DNA of 64,000 bases, from assembly GCA_949126835.1 (NCBI GenBank), contig OX421500.1, positions 29,863,991-29,927,990 of the forward strand, in the 5' to 3' direction. This document shows, piece by piece, positions 11,656-24,705 of the stretch. The notes beneath the pieces were generated by a model that was not told the DNA's origin, did not search any database, and saw nothing but the letters and a program-made list of their open reading frames with translations. A program made the position numbers and the translations under genes. The DNA is from Anisus vortex (lineage: Eukaryota > Mollusca > Gastropoda > Planorbidae). How positions within the stretch are numbered: position 1 is the first letter of the stretch; each line of letters opens with the position of its first letter.

Positions 11656-13750
11656 CCTAGACGATAAGCAAGAAAGACATAATCAAAAGGGACCTACTTA
11701 AGGAACCAGGCATTGTAACATTATTAAGAACTCTTACAGCATAAACAGAAGACCAGCCCATGAGCTATATCATGTAACCTATATATATATATATATATTA
11801 TTTTATAGTATAGGGCCAGTATAGACCTTTATTTTATTTTATTTTCCAATTTTGCCAAAACGTGAAACCAATCAATGCGTGAAACTGTACTATCATTGTC
11901 AAGGTCAGTTCGGAAATTTAGTCACGTAAATGCTAATAATAGAAAGCGACTGCCTGTTTGTCATTTACACAAAAAGTAATAGAAATTCTGCAATAAGCCT
12001 TTACAAATTCGAAATATCCTATTTTGGAAAATATTCGTTATATGAGATTTTTAAAATTTATTTTAGAGTGTATTGTCATTTAAAAAATAATATTTTATCG
12101 ATGTTTCAAAACCAATATTTTAAATTTCACCTGTCACAAACTATGTTTCTTACACTTTTTAACCTTTTAAAAACAGTTAAAAGTCACACCGGAGATCATC
12201 GGAATAGCTGACGAAATCTTATAATAAAGTGTTCCCTGCTCTAGCACTAGTTTTAGAGTTATTGGACGTAAAAAAAAATTGTCAATAAAAGGTAAATGTG
12301 TTTTTTAAAGGATATACAGAATACAGCTTTTTCTACGGTCTACTTTTGTCAATTTTGTGTGTCTTTTTGCAAACATTTTTACGTTGCCAAGGCCGGCTTC
12401 ACGATGACCTCAGGCTCATCAGGCTGCCTCAGCCTCGGGTCCTCTTAATTCTTAATAACTCTTATTAAAAATGTTACATTACTTACTGATTACTGGTCTT
12501 ACTTAATTTACTTAGACCAGTTAGACTTAGCCTTACAAATAAAACTTAGGGCCTAATTTTTAGTTAAGCCTACTTTTAAGTGCTTGGCTGAAATTATTAT
12601 ATTAAGAATTAAGAGTCTAGGATTCTAGGCTATAATAATAAGTTTTATTTAATTAAAAATTATCCTTTTAAAAATTAATTCTATGTATTTGTCTTTGTGC
12701 AGATTTGTTAGATTTAGATTTAGATAGGATAATCCTACTAGATAATAGATTAGGCCTACTAGATGAGATGAAAATGATATTAAGTTCTAAGTAAGACTAC
12801 TTTTTAAGTTGTTCATCAACTCGTCAACTGCTTTACTTAAAACACTTAAATTTATTAAATTATTCTTTATAATATTTATATTATATTATAGCAATTATAA
12901 TTGTAAATTGTAGTTTAAAGTAGGCCTAATTAATAATTAGGCCCCCTATAGCCTACTTTATTTTGCCTTAGCTTACTATTTATAAAGTAAACTTCTAAAC
13001 TGAACCCAGCTTTTTTCATTTGGGAGGTGTTCTCTGTGCAAAATACTGAGCGTTATCCACAGAAAATTCCTTATATAAAGCAAAGCGTTATGGCAGGTTT
13101 CACGATAAGGACTTCAAAAGTTTATGTTGTATGAGAAAAATGGCGGCCATGTCGTATTTAAAAGGTTGTGGTGTTGAATGGTTAAACTGTGTAACTGTGA
13201 GGCTTTTCAACTCGTGACTCCTGTTGTGTGAAATCAACTAGGCCTTAATAATACTATATGTATATATATATTATATCATATCATATATATATATATATAC
13301 ATCTCAAAAGGTGTAGGCCTATGTATATATATATGTGGGTATGTATGTATGTACATGTCGCATAATCTTTTTTAATACTTGACAGAATGATGTGAAATTT
13401 TTTACAAATATTCTTTGCGTTACTGCGGTGAACACTGTCTAGGTTTAAAAAAATTTAAATGACCGCAGTGGTCAGTGTGTTAAAAAAAACACTAATGAAA
13501 TGACAAATTTTGGTTTCATGTTGAAACTTTTTATCCTTGTTCGATCAATCCAAAAATAAATAAGAAAAAAGGACGCACAGAGATTATTTTTTTATGACGT
13601 CATCAAATGTTGCGTATTCACATAAAAAAATTTTTGTAGAGGAAAATGTTTAAGAAGGGAAAAAAATTTTGTTTTAATTTACGTGGTAATTTGTAACAGG
13701 CAATATTTAAATTGTTTAAATTACCATAAAATACTTTATCACCGCTGAAG
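11656..13750. other. Non-coding AT-rich sequence
   Basis: No gene seen. TA-rich simple repeats occur at 11780-11800 and 13255-13345. The short open frame near 11930-12211 has no recognisable domain. Confidence 0.5.
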
Positions 13751-13754
13751 ACTA

Positions 13755-14270
13755 TTGTCAAGTTTATAACTGCATGGGTAGCTACAGTGTATTTGAAAAT
13801 TATTTTATCCAGTTCGGGGAACTGGGCACATTTATGCTTATAACCTTGGTAACGGGCAATGTTTTAATTTTATTTGTGTTAAATTATCTCTGTAGCGAGC
13901 AATGTTAAAATTAAATGGTGCATATTAACTTTGAGAATTAATGGAGAATAATTCATTCACGTTTAAATTAGCCTACCGGAAAATATCAGTCAGCGCTTAA
14001 GACGATTGTGCTCATTATAACTGCATGGGTAGTTACAATGTATTTGAAAATTAGTTTTAGCCGGTTCTAAGAACCGGGCACATACCTGCTGACATAATTG
14101 TAGCAGGCAATGTTTAAATTGTTAAGATTATGTTTTAATGGATAATTAACTTTGTTGAGGGCAAATAAAAAATTCCTACACCTTTAAATTCGTGTCATAT
14201 TCTAAATATATAAACTTTGTAGTTGTACTTTTAGCCGGTTAGGAGGACCGGGCACATACCTGCTAGTACT
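13755..14270 (+). repeat. About 255-bp tandem duplication, CCGG hairpins
   Basis: ATAACTGCATGGGTAG occurs at about 13768 and 14020, followed in each copy by the same order of blocks. Each copy has a short inverted motif of the form CCGGTT-n-AACCGG (or a variant) and then GGGCACAT and TGCT. A third partial copy of the hairpin lies near 14233, and a solo copy at about 38518-38560. The repeated stem suggests a subterminal or structural element of unknown type. Confidence 0.6.
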
Positions 14271-14399
14271 ATATATACTCAAGTTTTTTATATTGCTATG
14301 TCATTAAATATAACAGTGGCAATAAAAAAATAATATTTTGTCCTAAGTCAAGGCTTATAATATTAATTGACTTAGCCTTTGTGGTTATGTAAAACAAAA

Positions 14400-14870
14400 G
14401 CAATATATTGTTTCTGTTGACTCTTTGCCTCTTGAGGTGCCCCAGCCCATTTCTCCTTGACAACCTTTGACCTGAGAGCCTTACTACATCTGGTCCAAAA
14501 GTCTGGAATATGCTCCCACTCCAGATCAGGCAGACAAGCTGCATGAATACTTATTAAATGAACTTAAAAACTCATTAGGCCTATATAAATTTTAAGATTT
14601 TCCTTCCTTGAATATTTTTTTACCCATACTGTTTTAATTTTATATAAAGATGGTGACTACTGCATTCTTTTTGCTCAGTCTTATATTTTGGCATAAATTT
14701 TTGAGAACATGAATTCACTCTCTATTCTTAGATATAATCAAACTTTTATACATACTTAACTTATTATCCTAGAAAATTGTATCGGTGCTCAATGTGTGCT
14801 TTGTTGCTCAATGTTAAATGCGCTTACACTTAGTTTATCGGCGACGCTATATAAAAAAAATCAATATTAT
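14400..14870 (+). pseudogene. Non-LTR retrotransposon 3' fragment
   Basis: The frame near 14480-14550 reads GPKVWNMLPLQIRQ, resembling the C-terminal tail (GP-x-x-WN-x-LP) of CR1/L2-type reverse transcriptases. Near 14840 the sequence ends in GCTATATAAAA followed by ATT-rich repeats, like the tail of the better preserved element at 61300-61360. The fragment is short and broken. Confidence 0.45.
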
Positions 14871-15677
14871 TAATAATTGACAGTTTCACTCTGATAATGC
14901 AATTTATTATTATAGGGTAAATAAAGTAGACAGCATCCTTTTGTTTATTTTATAATTAATTAATTCTATATATACTATTAAATAAAATAGAATTTAGTGG
15001 TGAATCTTTAAATACTTTAATGTAGGTGTATGGCAGAACTCTATAATATTACTGATAGTGATGCATGAGTTGGTGTGAAGTTATAAGGAATAGTTTGTGC
15101 AAAAGGTGTGATTAATGAGTAACCAGGAAGTGTGTGATTGACTCATGGTATGTTTACTTGGGAAAGAGAGATCGTAGAGATAAGTCAGTACATATTAGGC
15201 AACCGTGAAGTAAGGCTGGTCTTGAGAGAGTGGATGTAGTAGCATATAAGGTGATAAAGTGGTGTTGGCTATAGAATAGTTGCGGCAATATCATATTACA
15301 AGTTTATGATGATTAAAGTTGTTATCTTCAATCAAGTGTCTTATCAAGTATTGAGAGTTAGTTGTGTTACTACATTATATTACAAGATCCTTTGTTTACA
15401 ATTACTATTACTAAGTTACTGCATATGTAACATTCCAAGAAACAATAACATGTCTTTCAATCAACATATTGTAATGTCACAGTAGAGATTGGGGATCTGT
15501 GACTGGTATCAAGATCAAAGTTTATAATTGGTTTTAAAATGATTTCAATAAACAGTAACCGATATTGAAAATGGAACTATATTACCATCCCTAATTGAAA
15601 AGAAATGTACAAACCTCTAACCAGTGTAGTGCTATCTTGACCTCTGTCAAGCCACACCACAACTTAGCTGGGACCTC
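14871..15677. other. Non-coding sequence, no gene seen
   Basis: AT-rich sequence without recognisable exon, element end or tandem repeat. Confidence 0.5.
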
Positions 15678-15797
15678 GATGGGATACACTGAGATGGGAC
15701 ACACTGAGATGGGATACACTGAGATGAGATACACTGAGATGGGATACACTGAGGTGGGATACACTGAGGTGGGATACACTGAGATGGGATACACTGA
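15678..15797 (+). repeat. 15-bp minisatellite, eight units
   Basis: Eight adjacent units of GATGGGATACACTGA with single-base variants. The 15-bp period keeps frames open and gives spurious MGYTE-repeat translations. It lies about 0.6 kb upstream of the HIGD1 coding start. Confidence 0.9.
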
Positions 15798-16319
15798 GAA
15801 GGGGTGTAGAAAGAAGTAAAAAATAAATCTAATATAATTACTTTTTATTTAGAACACAATTCCATGGAACTTATTGCGGCGGAAGTAGATGGCACACCAT
15901 ATTTTTGGGAAGATTTCACCCTTTTCAGCAAGTCTTTTTTCCCTTTTATTTTACGTAAGGCTGCATTTACATGTTGCACTAATAGATGGTGTTGCTTCAG
16001 TACTTGAGAGCCAAGCTAGTAAAAGTATTTTGCAAATTCTGGACAAAATTGGGTCTTGCTGGGATGTCGGGACAAGAAGGTCCTTAACGGTGACGATCCC
16101 AAATATCAGGACGGATGGCAACCCTAAGTGAACCTGAAGTGTACGTGTCTTTTTGTCTGAATTTAAACCCTATGCCCATCCCACCATTAATCATTTTTTT
16201 CAGCATGAAAGTGAGACTACTAAACAGTTATTCTTATACTTTCCGGGACCCCAAACACCCACACAAAAGGGAACTGTACACATTCATTTAACAAATAAAT
16301 TGTTTGTATGTGCTTTCAG
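15798..16319. other. Upstream of HIGD1 coding exon
   Basis: No coding exon recognised. GACGGATGGCAACCCTAAG near 16111-16129 resembles a DNA-transposon terminus. A polypyrimidine tract and TTTCAG end at 16319, the likely acceptor of an intron inside the 5' UTR of HIGD1. Confidence 0.45.
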
Positions 16320-16425
16320 GAAAAAAAGTGGAATATCAAAATGGCTGACAAAGCTAAAGAGTTTGATGAATCAACAGGCAACAAAACTTTCAGGAAATTT
16401 AAAGAAAATCCAATGGTCCCTCTAG
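16320..16425 (+). CDS. HIGD1: HIGD1 first coding exon with 5' UTR
   Basis: The acceptor TTTCAG ends at 16319, 21 bases of 5' UTR follow, and ATG is at 16341. It encodes MADKAKEFDESTGNKTF and on to PMVPL. The donor is TCTAG|GTCAG. A non-coding first exon must lie further upstream and was not found. Confidence 0.85.
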
Positions 16426-19236
16426 GTCAGTAGCCTAATGTGAAACAATACTTTTAATTATGCTATTATCTTTCACAAGTAGACAAATTTGCTTTTACAG
16501 TAACACTTGCATGATTTTCTTTTATATAAAAAATAAAACTTAATAAATGCATTTACAGTAAAGAAAAAAAGAAAGCAAATAAAATATTTTTCCAGTAAAT
16601 ACTTTAGATGGCTTAATAACATATAATTACTGGTCATATAAATGTTAATTTTTCAGAATTTTGTGATAGTTTAAAAAGTGTCTGTATTCTCAAATATTTA
16701 ACTAATGTTGGAACAAATGAAGAATCATATACTCTGTACAAGGATCCAACAGTGCTAGCTGAAATAAAGAAATCCAGACTGTTTCCTTTCGTTTATGGTG
16801 AAATGGTACACTAGAACTATATTGAATTTAAAAGATCTTAATAAAATTAGGTGAATGGCTGTATACACTGTGGGTGGAGCATTGTATTAAAGTGCAAATA
16901 TATAGCGCCAAACTACTCAAGTTTAATGTAACTTTTCTGATTTCTCATAATTTGGAATACTCTGCCAAAACAGACTTGTGTATGCAAGATCATTTGGTAG
17001 TTGCCTATTTTTAAAGACAATTTTAATATTATTTCTTAACAAGAGGTCAAGAATTATAATCACACAAAAATAGCATTTGTTTTCAGACAAAGAAAGCTAA
17101 TCCATGCAAATTGCTTTTAATTTCCCTTTGAGAATAAAATGTAAATTATCAAAGGTCTATGTTAAGTTAGACAAGAGAGATAATGTTTGCAATTAAAACA
17201 ATTTTTTAAAATATAACTACGTAATTTGGAAGTTTAAAAAGCGGTTGTTTTCGCCAATAGCGAATTAAAAGAGCTCCTCCTCCCTCTAGATGTCAACATA
17301 CCACTTTGGCCAAAATCAAATGTAGGCCAAAGAAATTATGCTTTAGCCAAATTTTAAAGAAACGTTTGCCAAGGATAGTTTTAAAATGAAAATATTGCCG
17401 TTTTCTTTTATAATAGACTTTATATAAGGATGGTTGTTTATAATATTTTTGTTAAGAATTTTTGGAGCCTAAACAGAATTGGGAAAAATGAATTGGGCTA
17501 TTGGGAAACGTGGTCATAATCGGAAACGAGATACGAACAACACAACATTTTTTGTTTATATTTTGGACCACTCCACTCAGTGTGTGTATGTAGCCTATAG
17601 GCCTATAATATACCCAGAGCTCACAACGCTTGAACACATTTTATTCTAAAATCCCAATTTTTCTCACTTAAAGTTTTTAAATGGAGAAATTACATGATTT
17701 AAAAATAATAATAAGAAAACACCAGTTGACCTATCTATGTGCATTTAAAATTAAAATAGTAGGCCTAGAAGTAGATGATAATAAATTATTTTAGGGTGCC
17801 CATTTTCTTATGGCAAAAATGTTCTTCAGCGCTACCTTTGAAAATGAGCGGTCACCAAACACTAGGCTACTAAGATGACCACTAGGCTGGCAATCTATGC
17901 GATGATTGCGATCCAACATTATTGAATTATTTCGTGGCATCAACATTTTTTTTGCTCTGTCCCCCTTAAAAGTCTATTAGATAGGCCTATAATCGGTTAT
18001 TATTTAATTAATATTAACTGGCAGATCTTTAATGTCGCTCCTAACCTCACAGCGCCCCTTGAAGCATCACGTTTTACTGGTAGCTTGAGCCGGCATATCC
18101 AATCCACTACATAGCCTATTTACAAAATAACATCTGCAGTGTAATGTCTTGATAGTAAACACAAGTGTAGTTAAGTTGTTGAAAAATAACTAACTTTTAT
18201 TGGGACAAGTTACACAGGGGGCTATAGGTAGCACGTGATCTTACAGCACGACGAAAACAAACAATACTGACCATTGAACCACAACCACAATGATGAAATT
18301 ACTAAATCAACAAACATTTTATTTAAAAGGCACACAAGTTTATTCAAATCACATCATAAAAGCCCTAATCGTCAATAAGGTCTGGAGGGTGTCCGTGAGT
18401 TTAACCAGCTCTGATTCTGATGGGTACCTGACCTTAGTTGGGGAAAAGTAAAGGTAGCTGTGCATAATACTGGCCACACAATCACCTAGTATGCCATGGC
18501 CACAGAAACTAGTGAACGCTGCTTCACCGAATCTATGGATCAATTTAGTCAGACGGGTACTTAACTTATAACTACACTGAACTATATAAATTATATAAAT
18601 TATTTTAGCCTCAACTTTTAAATTACCTGGCAACCCTGCCCTATAGCAACAGACAGCGTCCTAGTTTACAATGCTATTGGCGAACAAAACCTAAAAAGCT
18701 TATTATGTGTACAACATCAAATATTTAAAAAAAACATTTCAAAAGTACAATTAATCAATACATACACACGTTAATCAAGCACAATCGACAATCATACATA
18801 ATAATAGTATCAAAGTGAACTACACCAAAGAAGAGAAAATACACTTTAGTTACTATTTAACAATTTTATCTCCATGGCAACAAAGTAATTCTTAATTATT
18901 ATAATTATCTTCTTTTTTTCTTTTCAACCAGTCTATGCGTAATACTGTGGATGTCTGTGTGTAATTATCACATGTACCAGCTTGTCTCTAATATAAGTAT
19001 AAGCATATTCTATTTTTATCTCAGGAATGGCTGGGTTCTTTGCTGCTGTGGTGTACGGGGTCAGAAACTTCAAGAACAGGCCCAAGCACATGTCTGCTTC
19101 CATGTACGTCATGCGCTTTCGAGTCTTCGCCCAGAGCATAGCAGTCGGGTCTATGTTTGTTGGCATTGCCTACACAATATTCAAGGACCACTGGGATCAC
19201 AAGGGCGACCCCCACACAGAGGTTGCAAAAAAGTAA
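16341..19236 (+). CDS. HIGD1: HIG1 domain protein (HIGD1-like), two coding exons
   Basis: Joining 16341-16425 to 19025-19236 gives a 98-residue protein. Exon 1 ends at phase 1 (G|gtcag) and exon 2 begins after TCAG, so the glycine codon is split cleanly. The product has the HIG_1_N layout: a hydrophilic N-terminus, NPMVPLGMAGFFAAVVYG leading into helix 1 (about 29-45), a basic turn KNRPKHMSASM, then MRFRVFAQSIAVGSMFVGIA forming helix 2 (about 63-82). The R-x-R-x3-Q core typical of HIG1 proteins is intact (RFRVFAQ); the residue four before the first Arg is Met rather than Gln/Ile. Known members are mitochondrial inner-membrane proteins that associate with respiratory complexes III and IV and respond to hypoxia. 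The member letter (1A/B/C) cannot be set. Confidence 0.9.
18385..18575 (+). repeat. SINE copy, reversed relative to the others
   Basis: Contains GAACGCTGCTTCACC and GATGGGTACCTGACCTTAGT, the reverse complement of the body shared by the copies at 27902, 30580 and 42144. The tRNA-like head is truncated. It lies within the HIGD1 intron. Confidence 0.75.
19025..19236 (+). CDS. HIGD1: HIGD1 last coding exon
   Basis: Preceded by a pyrimidine-rich TTTTTATCTCAG. It encodes the two membrane helices and the polar C-terminus, ending in EVAKK and a TAA stop. The ATG at 19027 is internal to the gene, not the start. Confidence 0.9.
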
Positions 19237-22200
19237 CAGTAGAGACATGTTGTTATTTCCCAGTGTGAAGTTAAGGTGTTTGACTGTGATGTGCATTGAT
19301 TAGAAGAGCTGGAAGTAATGGGTGTTGACAAACTTTTAAAACCAACAATCTCTTCTATTGGATTCAAAATGTCTTGAGTTTTATTAGAACCATATTAAGA
19401 TTATATTTTGTTGTAATTTATCATGTTCCCAGCCAGTGTTCCAAAACAAATATTAACTCCTTCCATGCCGGGGTGTTTCTGCGTTTGTTCCAGGTTTTTT
19501 TTTAGGTTGCTAGAATTTTTTTATTCATGAATTTCTAAAAGTATTAGTTAGCAAGATACCTGTATTTCATATCAAATTAAAGATAATTGGACAGGAAATA
19601 ATTATAAGTAGAAGTTAAAATGATATTACAATGCAAGTTACATCTTTATTAGAAATATATATTATAAAGAGATCAAATTTTTTTATTTGTAAAAAAATTT
19701 GGCCCTAAAACTGGCAATCGTAGCGCCTTTACATTTATATATAGTTTATAGTCCTAGGCCTAAAAACAAATGTCGGAATCTTTAATTACTAAATAAACTG
19801 AAAGTCCTTAAAATCAAATTAAAATTATTATTCAAAGTAATTATCCGATGAATAATAATCAATAATTAGCAATAAAAGTTACACTTCGAGTAAGAATGAC
19901 TATTGGTTTGTTTACAAAAGTATACACAGAAATCGATAAAATAACCTAATTATTAGTTTAAAACCGAAAGTAAACAGAGCAGAAAGGAAGCAAAAAGATA
20001 TGTCATTCATTTGAAAATAAAATAAGTTGAATCAACAGGCCGTAGCAGCGAAATAAGCTATGAAAACCAAATCAACAAACGTAACTGTTCAAATTGACGA
20101 TGTATTGTGGGTTGGCACAAACGTGACTGGTCAAATCGATGATATATCAAGGATTTTCACCGAAAGAGTTAATACTTCTAATTACAAGCATTGATTATCC
20201 ATGTCTTCTTAGTGTGCAAAGCTAAATATGTTTGAAAATGTCAGTGCTGTTGCACAGATGTTCTCCATTATGTTATGGATCACTGGATTTCATTTTTTAT
20301 ATATTAGTTTCCTTTCATTTGTGTTAAAATGCTACAATAGATCTTTATTAAATTATTAATGTTATTATAAACTTAGGTCTTTGGTGTAATGCTGTACCGG
20401 TACACTGTTGGTGGTGTTGTGTTTTTTTTAATGTTGTATAACATTTTTTCCTTATTATCCACACAAACGTAAACCTTTTTGTATTCTTATGAAATGTGTC
20501 TGCTTGGTTTTGATCATCTGTGACTGTGATATAAAAAAACAATCATTCATTTGTTGGTGTTCTGTTGTTGCATGTCCAACATCTGGTTGGGGTAAAAGAT
20601 TTTAAGTTCATGAAAAATGAGAGCTTAAAAACACAGATTAGATTTTTTTTTTAAAACATCCACATTAAACAGTTTTTGGCTGTTTTGAGTTTGAACATTC
20701 AAATTGAGGTGAAAGTTTATTTTTATATAAATATATATATATATATATTATTTTGGGAGACATTGTAGGTTTTAAAAATAGCTAGTTCCTTTTTTTCTAA
20801 ACCTTTACTGTATAACAACTGTACCTACTTGAAGACCACATATAAATTCACTTACATTGTTCATAGTATTTTTAAGATTTGTGTATGACATTATCAATTT
20901 TATTGTTGCTGTTATTAATTGTAATTTTTTTTATAAGTATAAGGTATCAATTTTAAATATAAAGTAGCCTAACTATTAGTCCTTAAAGTTAGAGGCTCCA
21001 ATTATTTTCTGGGTACCGGTATGTTGCTGCAATAGGGAAGTAATTACGGTAACTATGTAAATAAAAGTAACTGAACATCACACTGGCTTTTAAAGGTAAA
21101 AATAAAATATGATTGATCATTAAGTGCAAAAGTTTGAACAAGATTGGTTGCCGGGGGCCTCTGATGTATACTGGTACAATGTTTGTTATTGAACTTTAAA
21201 AAGTACAATATTTATTTATCACAATATAGATTTTTATTCTATTTATTTGTTCTGCTCATGTCAAATGTTAGAATCTGGAAATACTGAAATGAAGACAATA
21301 AAAGAACAAACTGTGGCCAGAGATATTCCCTGGCTCAATTTCACATCTTGTGTTGTTTTTTTATATCCTTTAATGTGTTTTATGTACATTTATTTGGCTT
21401 GTATCTATCTAATATCTAATAAAAGTCCATGTGACATTATTAACATCCTCCAGAAGTGTTTTTAAGGGTAAAGTATTCTTACCAGTAATACCAGTTATGA
21501 ACTTTCCCTGTTAACACAGAAAGGATGAGAGGAGTTAACTGTTGGATTGCCAACACAGGCCTATCTGGTTGAAGTGAGTTGTCTCTAGCCAGCCACTGGG
21601 TTAGTGTTTGCAACCATTTGGAGAAAGTGAAGGCCCGAGCAATGATTTAGCCACATGCCCATAGTGTGCAGAACTCATTTTGTTTCACTATTCCTGTGAG
21701 AAAATTGTTTTGTTAAATAAATGAGATTTTTTTCTAAGGGAAATAATTATGGCGATAAGATGTACAATTATATTAATATTACATTAACGTAGTTATTTCC
21801 CTTTGAGCCACATTTTTTTTAAGTTTGCACAAACATTTTACTGTTTTATCTGGTTATTATGATAAAATTATAATTAAATATAGGCCTATATATATATATA
21901 TAGCATATATAATTTATTTGCATTATCTTCTGTATAATCTTTGATTTTCTACATCAACACAAACAAATAATTCTTAACAATATAAGTCTTTATAACAGTC
22001 CTGTCTGCTAGAAAGCTTTGCGTCTTTATAGGGATTGAATTATTATAGACCTAACTATAGTCTATATACTATACTCATATAACTTTGTTTTAAATATTTA
22101 TTTTAAAAAATTTACCTTTGTTTATTAATGGCAACTTTCCCACAAGACCTTTAGTTTGATTTAAAATACACCGGATAACTTATTAACTTAATAGTCTACT

Positions 22201-22764
22201 CAATTATAAATTAATTATTTTTTAAGGTATTTATTTAACAACAACTACCTCATTAACAGAAAAAAATATATAGCTGTAGTCTAAAGTTCATTACCCATAA
22301 TCTGGAACGAGAAGGCTGACTGGCTGCAAAGAAAAAATATGGAAGCACATACGGGGTTAGGCGTCTTAATGATCTTAAAAGGGTGCTCATATTTACGTAT
22401 CGTTAAGTCAACAAAATTGATTGATGAATTATGTGTTTATCAAAGACGCCATATTTCATAATATTGCTTCCTAATGTTTTGTAAACTATCTGCCGGAAAG
22501 AAAGGAGTAAGATATTGTTTAAACAATTTTTTTGTTGTTGTTCAAAGGAACCGAAATCTTAGCTCAGATATATGAAATAGAAGTGGATGGGTAGAAAGTA
22601 GAAACTCAATATTAACATTATAGATGAAAGTTCAAAATTGAGAATGTTGTTGAAAGTGATACCGCTGTGTGTTGGGAGAGAATGCTAGAAATTTCCCGAC
22701 CTAAGCTCATAATAAACTGAGATCAGTGCTTGAAGATATTCAAGTTCAAGAAAATGACCTTACT
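19237..22764. other. 3' flank of HIGD1, no further gene
   Basis: Presumably contains the 3' UTR of HIGD1; candidate AATAAA signals are present but none stands out. A TTAA-bounded stretch at 19453-20172 has partly inverted tips (TTAACTCCTTC and GAAAGAGTTAA) and may be an old TTAA-target element. TA repeats occur near 20730 and 21890. Confidence 0.45.
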
Positions 22765-22985
22765 TATGCTTGAAGTAAGTTGATAAGTGTCCGGAATGAC
22801 CTTACCTGTGTTTTAAGTAAGTTGATAATAGTGTCCGGAATAACCTTACCTGTGTTTTAAGTAAGTTGATAAGAGTGTCCGGAATGACCTTACCTGTGTT
22901 TGAAGTAAGTTGATAAGAGTGTCCGGAGTGTGCTTGAAGTAAGTTGATAAGAGTGTCCGGAATGACCTTTACTGTACTTGAAAAG
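22765..22985 (+). repeat. About 45-bp minisatellite, five units
   Basis: Units run TAAGTTGATAAGAGTGTCCG then GAATGACCTTACCTGTGTTT. One unit is internally shortened. Every unit contains AAGTAAGTTG, which includes GTAAGT, a perfect match to the 5' splice-site core. Confidence 0.85.
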
Positions 22986-23934
22986 TTGAGATTGATGATG
23001 ATAATCATATCTGTAATTTTCCGGTCGTTGAAAAACATCATGTAAATATTAAAGAATTAAAAAAATAAAATCAAAATAAAAAGATTTACCTTTCAGCAAT
23101 ATTAGACTTGAGCAGGAGACGTCTAGATCAATACGTTAAGAGAAGCAAAGGACAAGTGAGAGAAAGTTTGATAAAAATCTTCACAATTTTGAAAATTTAA
23201 GATGCCGGACAATCTTGTAAAAATATCTACCGGTACTTCTATTTAGGATTATTAAAAGTGCGCGTGTGAACGGAATGAAGAGAGGGGTGGTGGAAAGTTG
23301 AGAGGGCAATTAAACCACACCCACGGTGTTTTATACAAATTATCAGCTGAAAAAAATATAGATAGCCTATCTAATGAAAAGCTTGGAAGAAAAATTCAGA
23401 GATAAGTAGATTTGTTTCCTTTCCAAGTAGCAATTTGGAAAATCGACAAATCAAAGAAAAACCTTATCAAAATAATTTCTTCTATACTTATTTCGAAATG
23501 AGACGAATTTATTACGTGTCTCCTATGACTCACTGCTTCCACCCCAACAGCATAGGCCTACACCCTATATTGGCCCAATATTGATTAAATGTTGGGCAAA
23601 TATATGTAAATTGTAACCTAATATTAAATTAAATTGTTTTTTTTATATAGCACTTCTATCCATTGGGGCATTACAGTGTGCTGTTGATAGTGCTTTTAAA
23701 CTTTTTTTTATTGTTTTTTTATTTAAGTTTATGTCTTATAACCCACACCCACAAAAAATGTATTCATTAAACAATGGGGAATTAGCTGAATCGGAAATAC
23801 TTGAATTTATATAGGCTTACGTTGCATTTCTTACATAGATCATTTTGTATACCAGTATTTATTTGTGTATTAATTTAGTCGTTCAAACATATTTTCAACT
23901 GGTCAAACATTAGCTATGTACCTGAGTCGAATGA

Positions 23935-24198
23935 GACGGGAGTAAATAAGAAAAAAAAGGTGGGTAGGGGCACAGCTCAGTTTATTTCCCATCACAAGCT
24001 ATGTCTTAGACTAACACACCTCAGTGAGGGGGAAATAACTCTACTCCCGCTTCTCTTCCTACTCTTGAACACCGCACGTGCGTTTCGCGGGTTAGCTGAG
24101 TACTAGCTTAATATTGTATGACGAGAACTTGGATTGAGGTGTGTTGATTCACTGCCGTTGGAATTGAGTAAGAAAACGTTTGGTTAAAATATATCGAG
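23935..24198 (+). promoter_or_regulatory. Candidate promoter and first exon, EF-hand gene
   Basis: This is the only moderately GC-richer stretch upstream of the EF-hand start exon, ending at a good donor sequence ATCGAG|GTAAAG (24198/24199). A non-coding first exon here would splice to the acceptor TTCAACAG at 25288. No TATA box or other core element is clear, so this is a positional guess. Confidence 0.3.
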
Positions 24199-24429
24199 GT
24201 AAAGTTTGTGTTTTTCTTGTACCGTAGTGTATATGATTTAAGAAACTGTGCTGATAAAATATATGCAGATTGATAATAAAGCTGTTTCTATGTAGAAACC
24301 AAACGATTTAGTAAAAGATTTATGCGGTATATATTTCTATAATTAAAGCAAGCCTTGGGCTAAGTTGTGTTGTCTGTATTATTGATGTAGACATGTAGGC
24401 CGACAGAAAATAGTTATTCGTTAGTCAGC

Positions 24430-24705
24430 TAGCTGAGTAGGCAGGTAGGTATATATTGGTGAGTATTAGATAGGTAAATATAATAGATAGGTAAATATAA
24501 TCATAAATAGATCAATAGGAATATGAATGTTCAGGTAGACCTATAGCCTACGTAGATAGATATACAGACAGAAATCAAATAGAAAGATAAATTGATAGAT
24601 ATATTGCATAGATAGATATAGAATTATAGATTAATATATAGTAAGATATATGGGTAAATGGATAAATAGATAGAATGATAGATCGATAGACAAATAAATA
24701 CATAG
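24430..24705. repeat. GATA-rich simple repeat
   Basis: Degenerate (GATA)n and (TAGA)n tracts with interruptions. No coding content. Confidence 0.8.

Noticed and set aside
15595..15819. Possible MGYTE-repeat peptide
   Set aside because: Open frame created by a 15-bp minisatellite on both strands, without gene context.
19021..19296. Minus-strand and alternate-frame ORFs over the HIGD1 exon
   Set aside because: Shadows of the HIGD1 coding frame, which alone shows the HIG1 domain.
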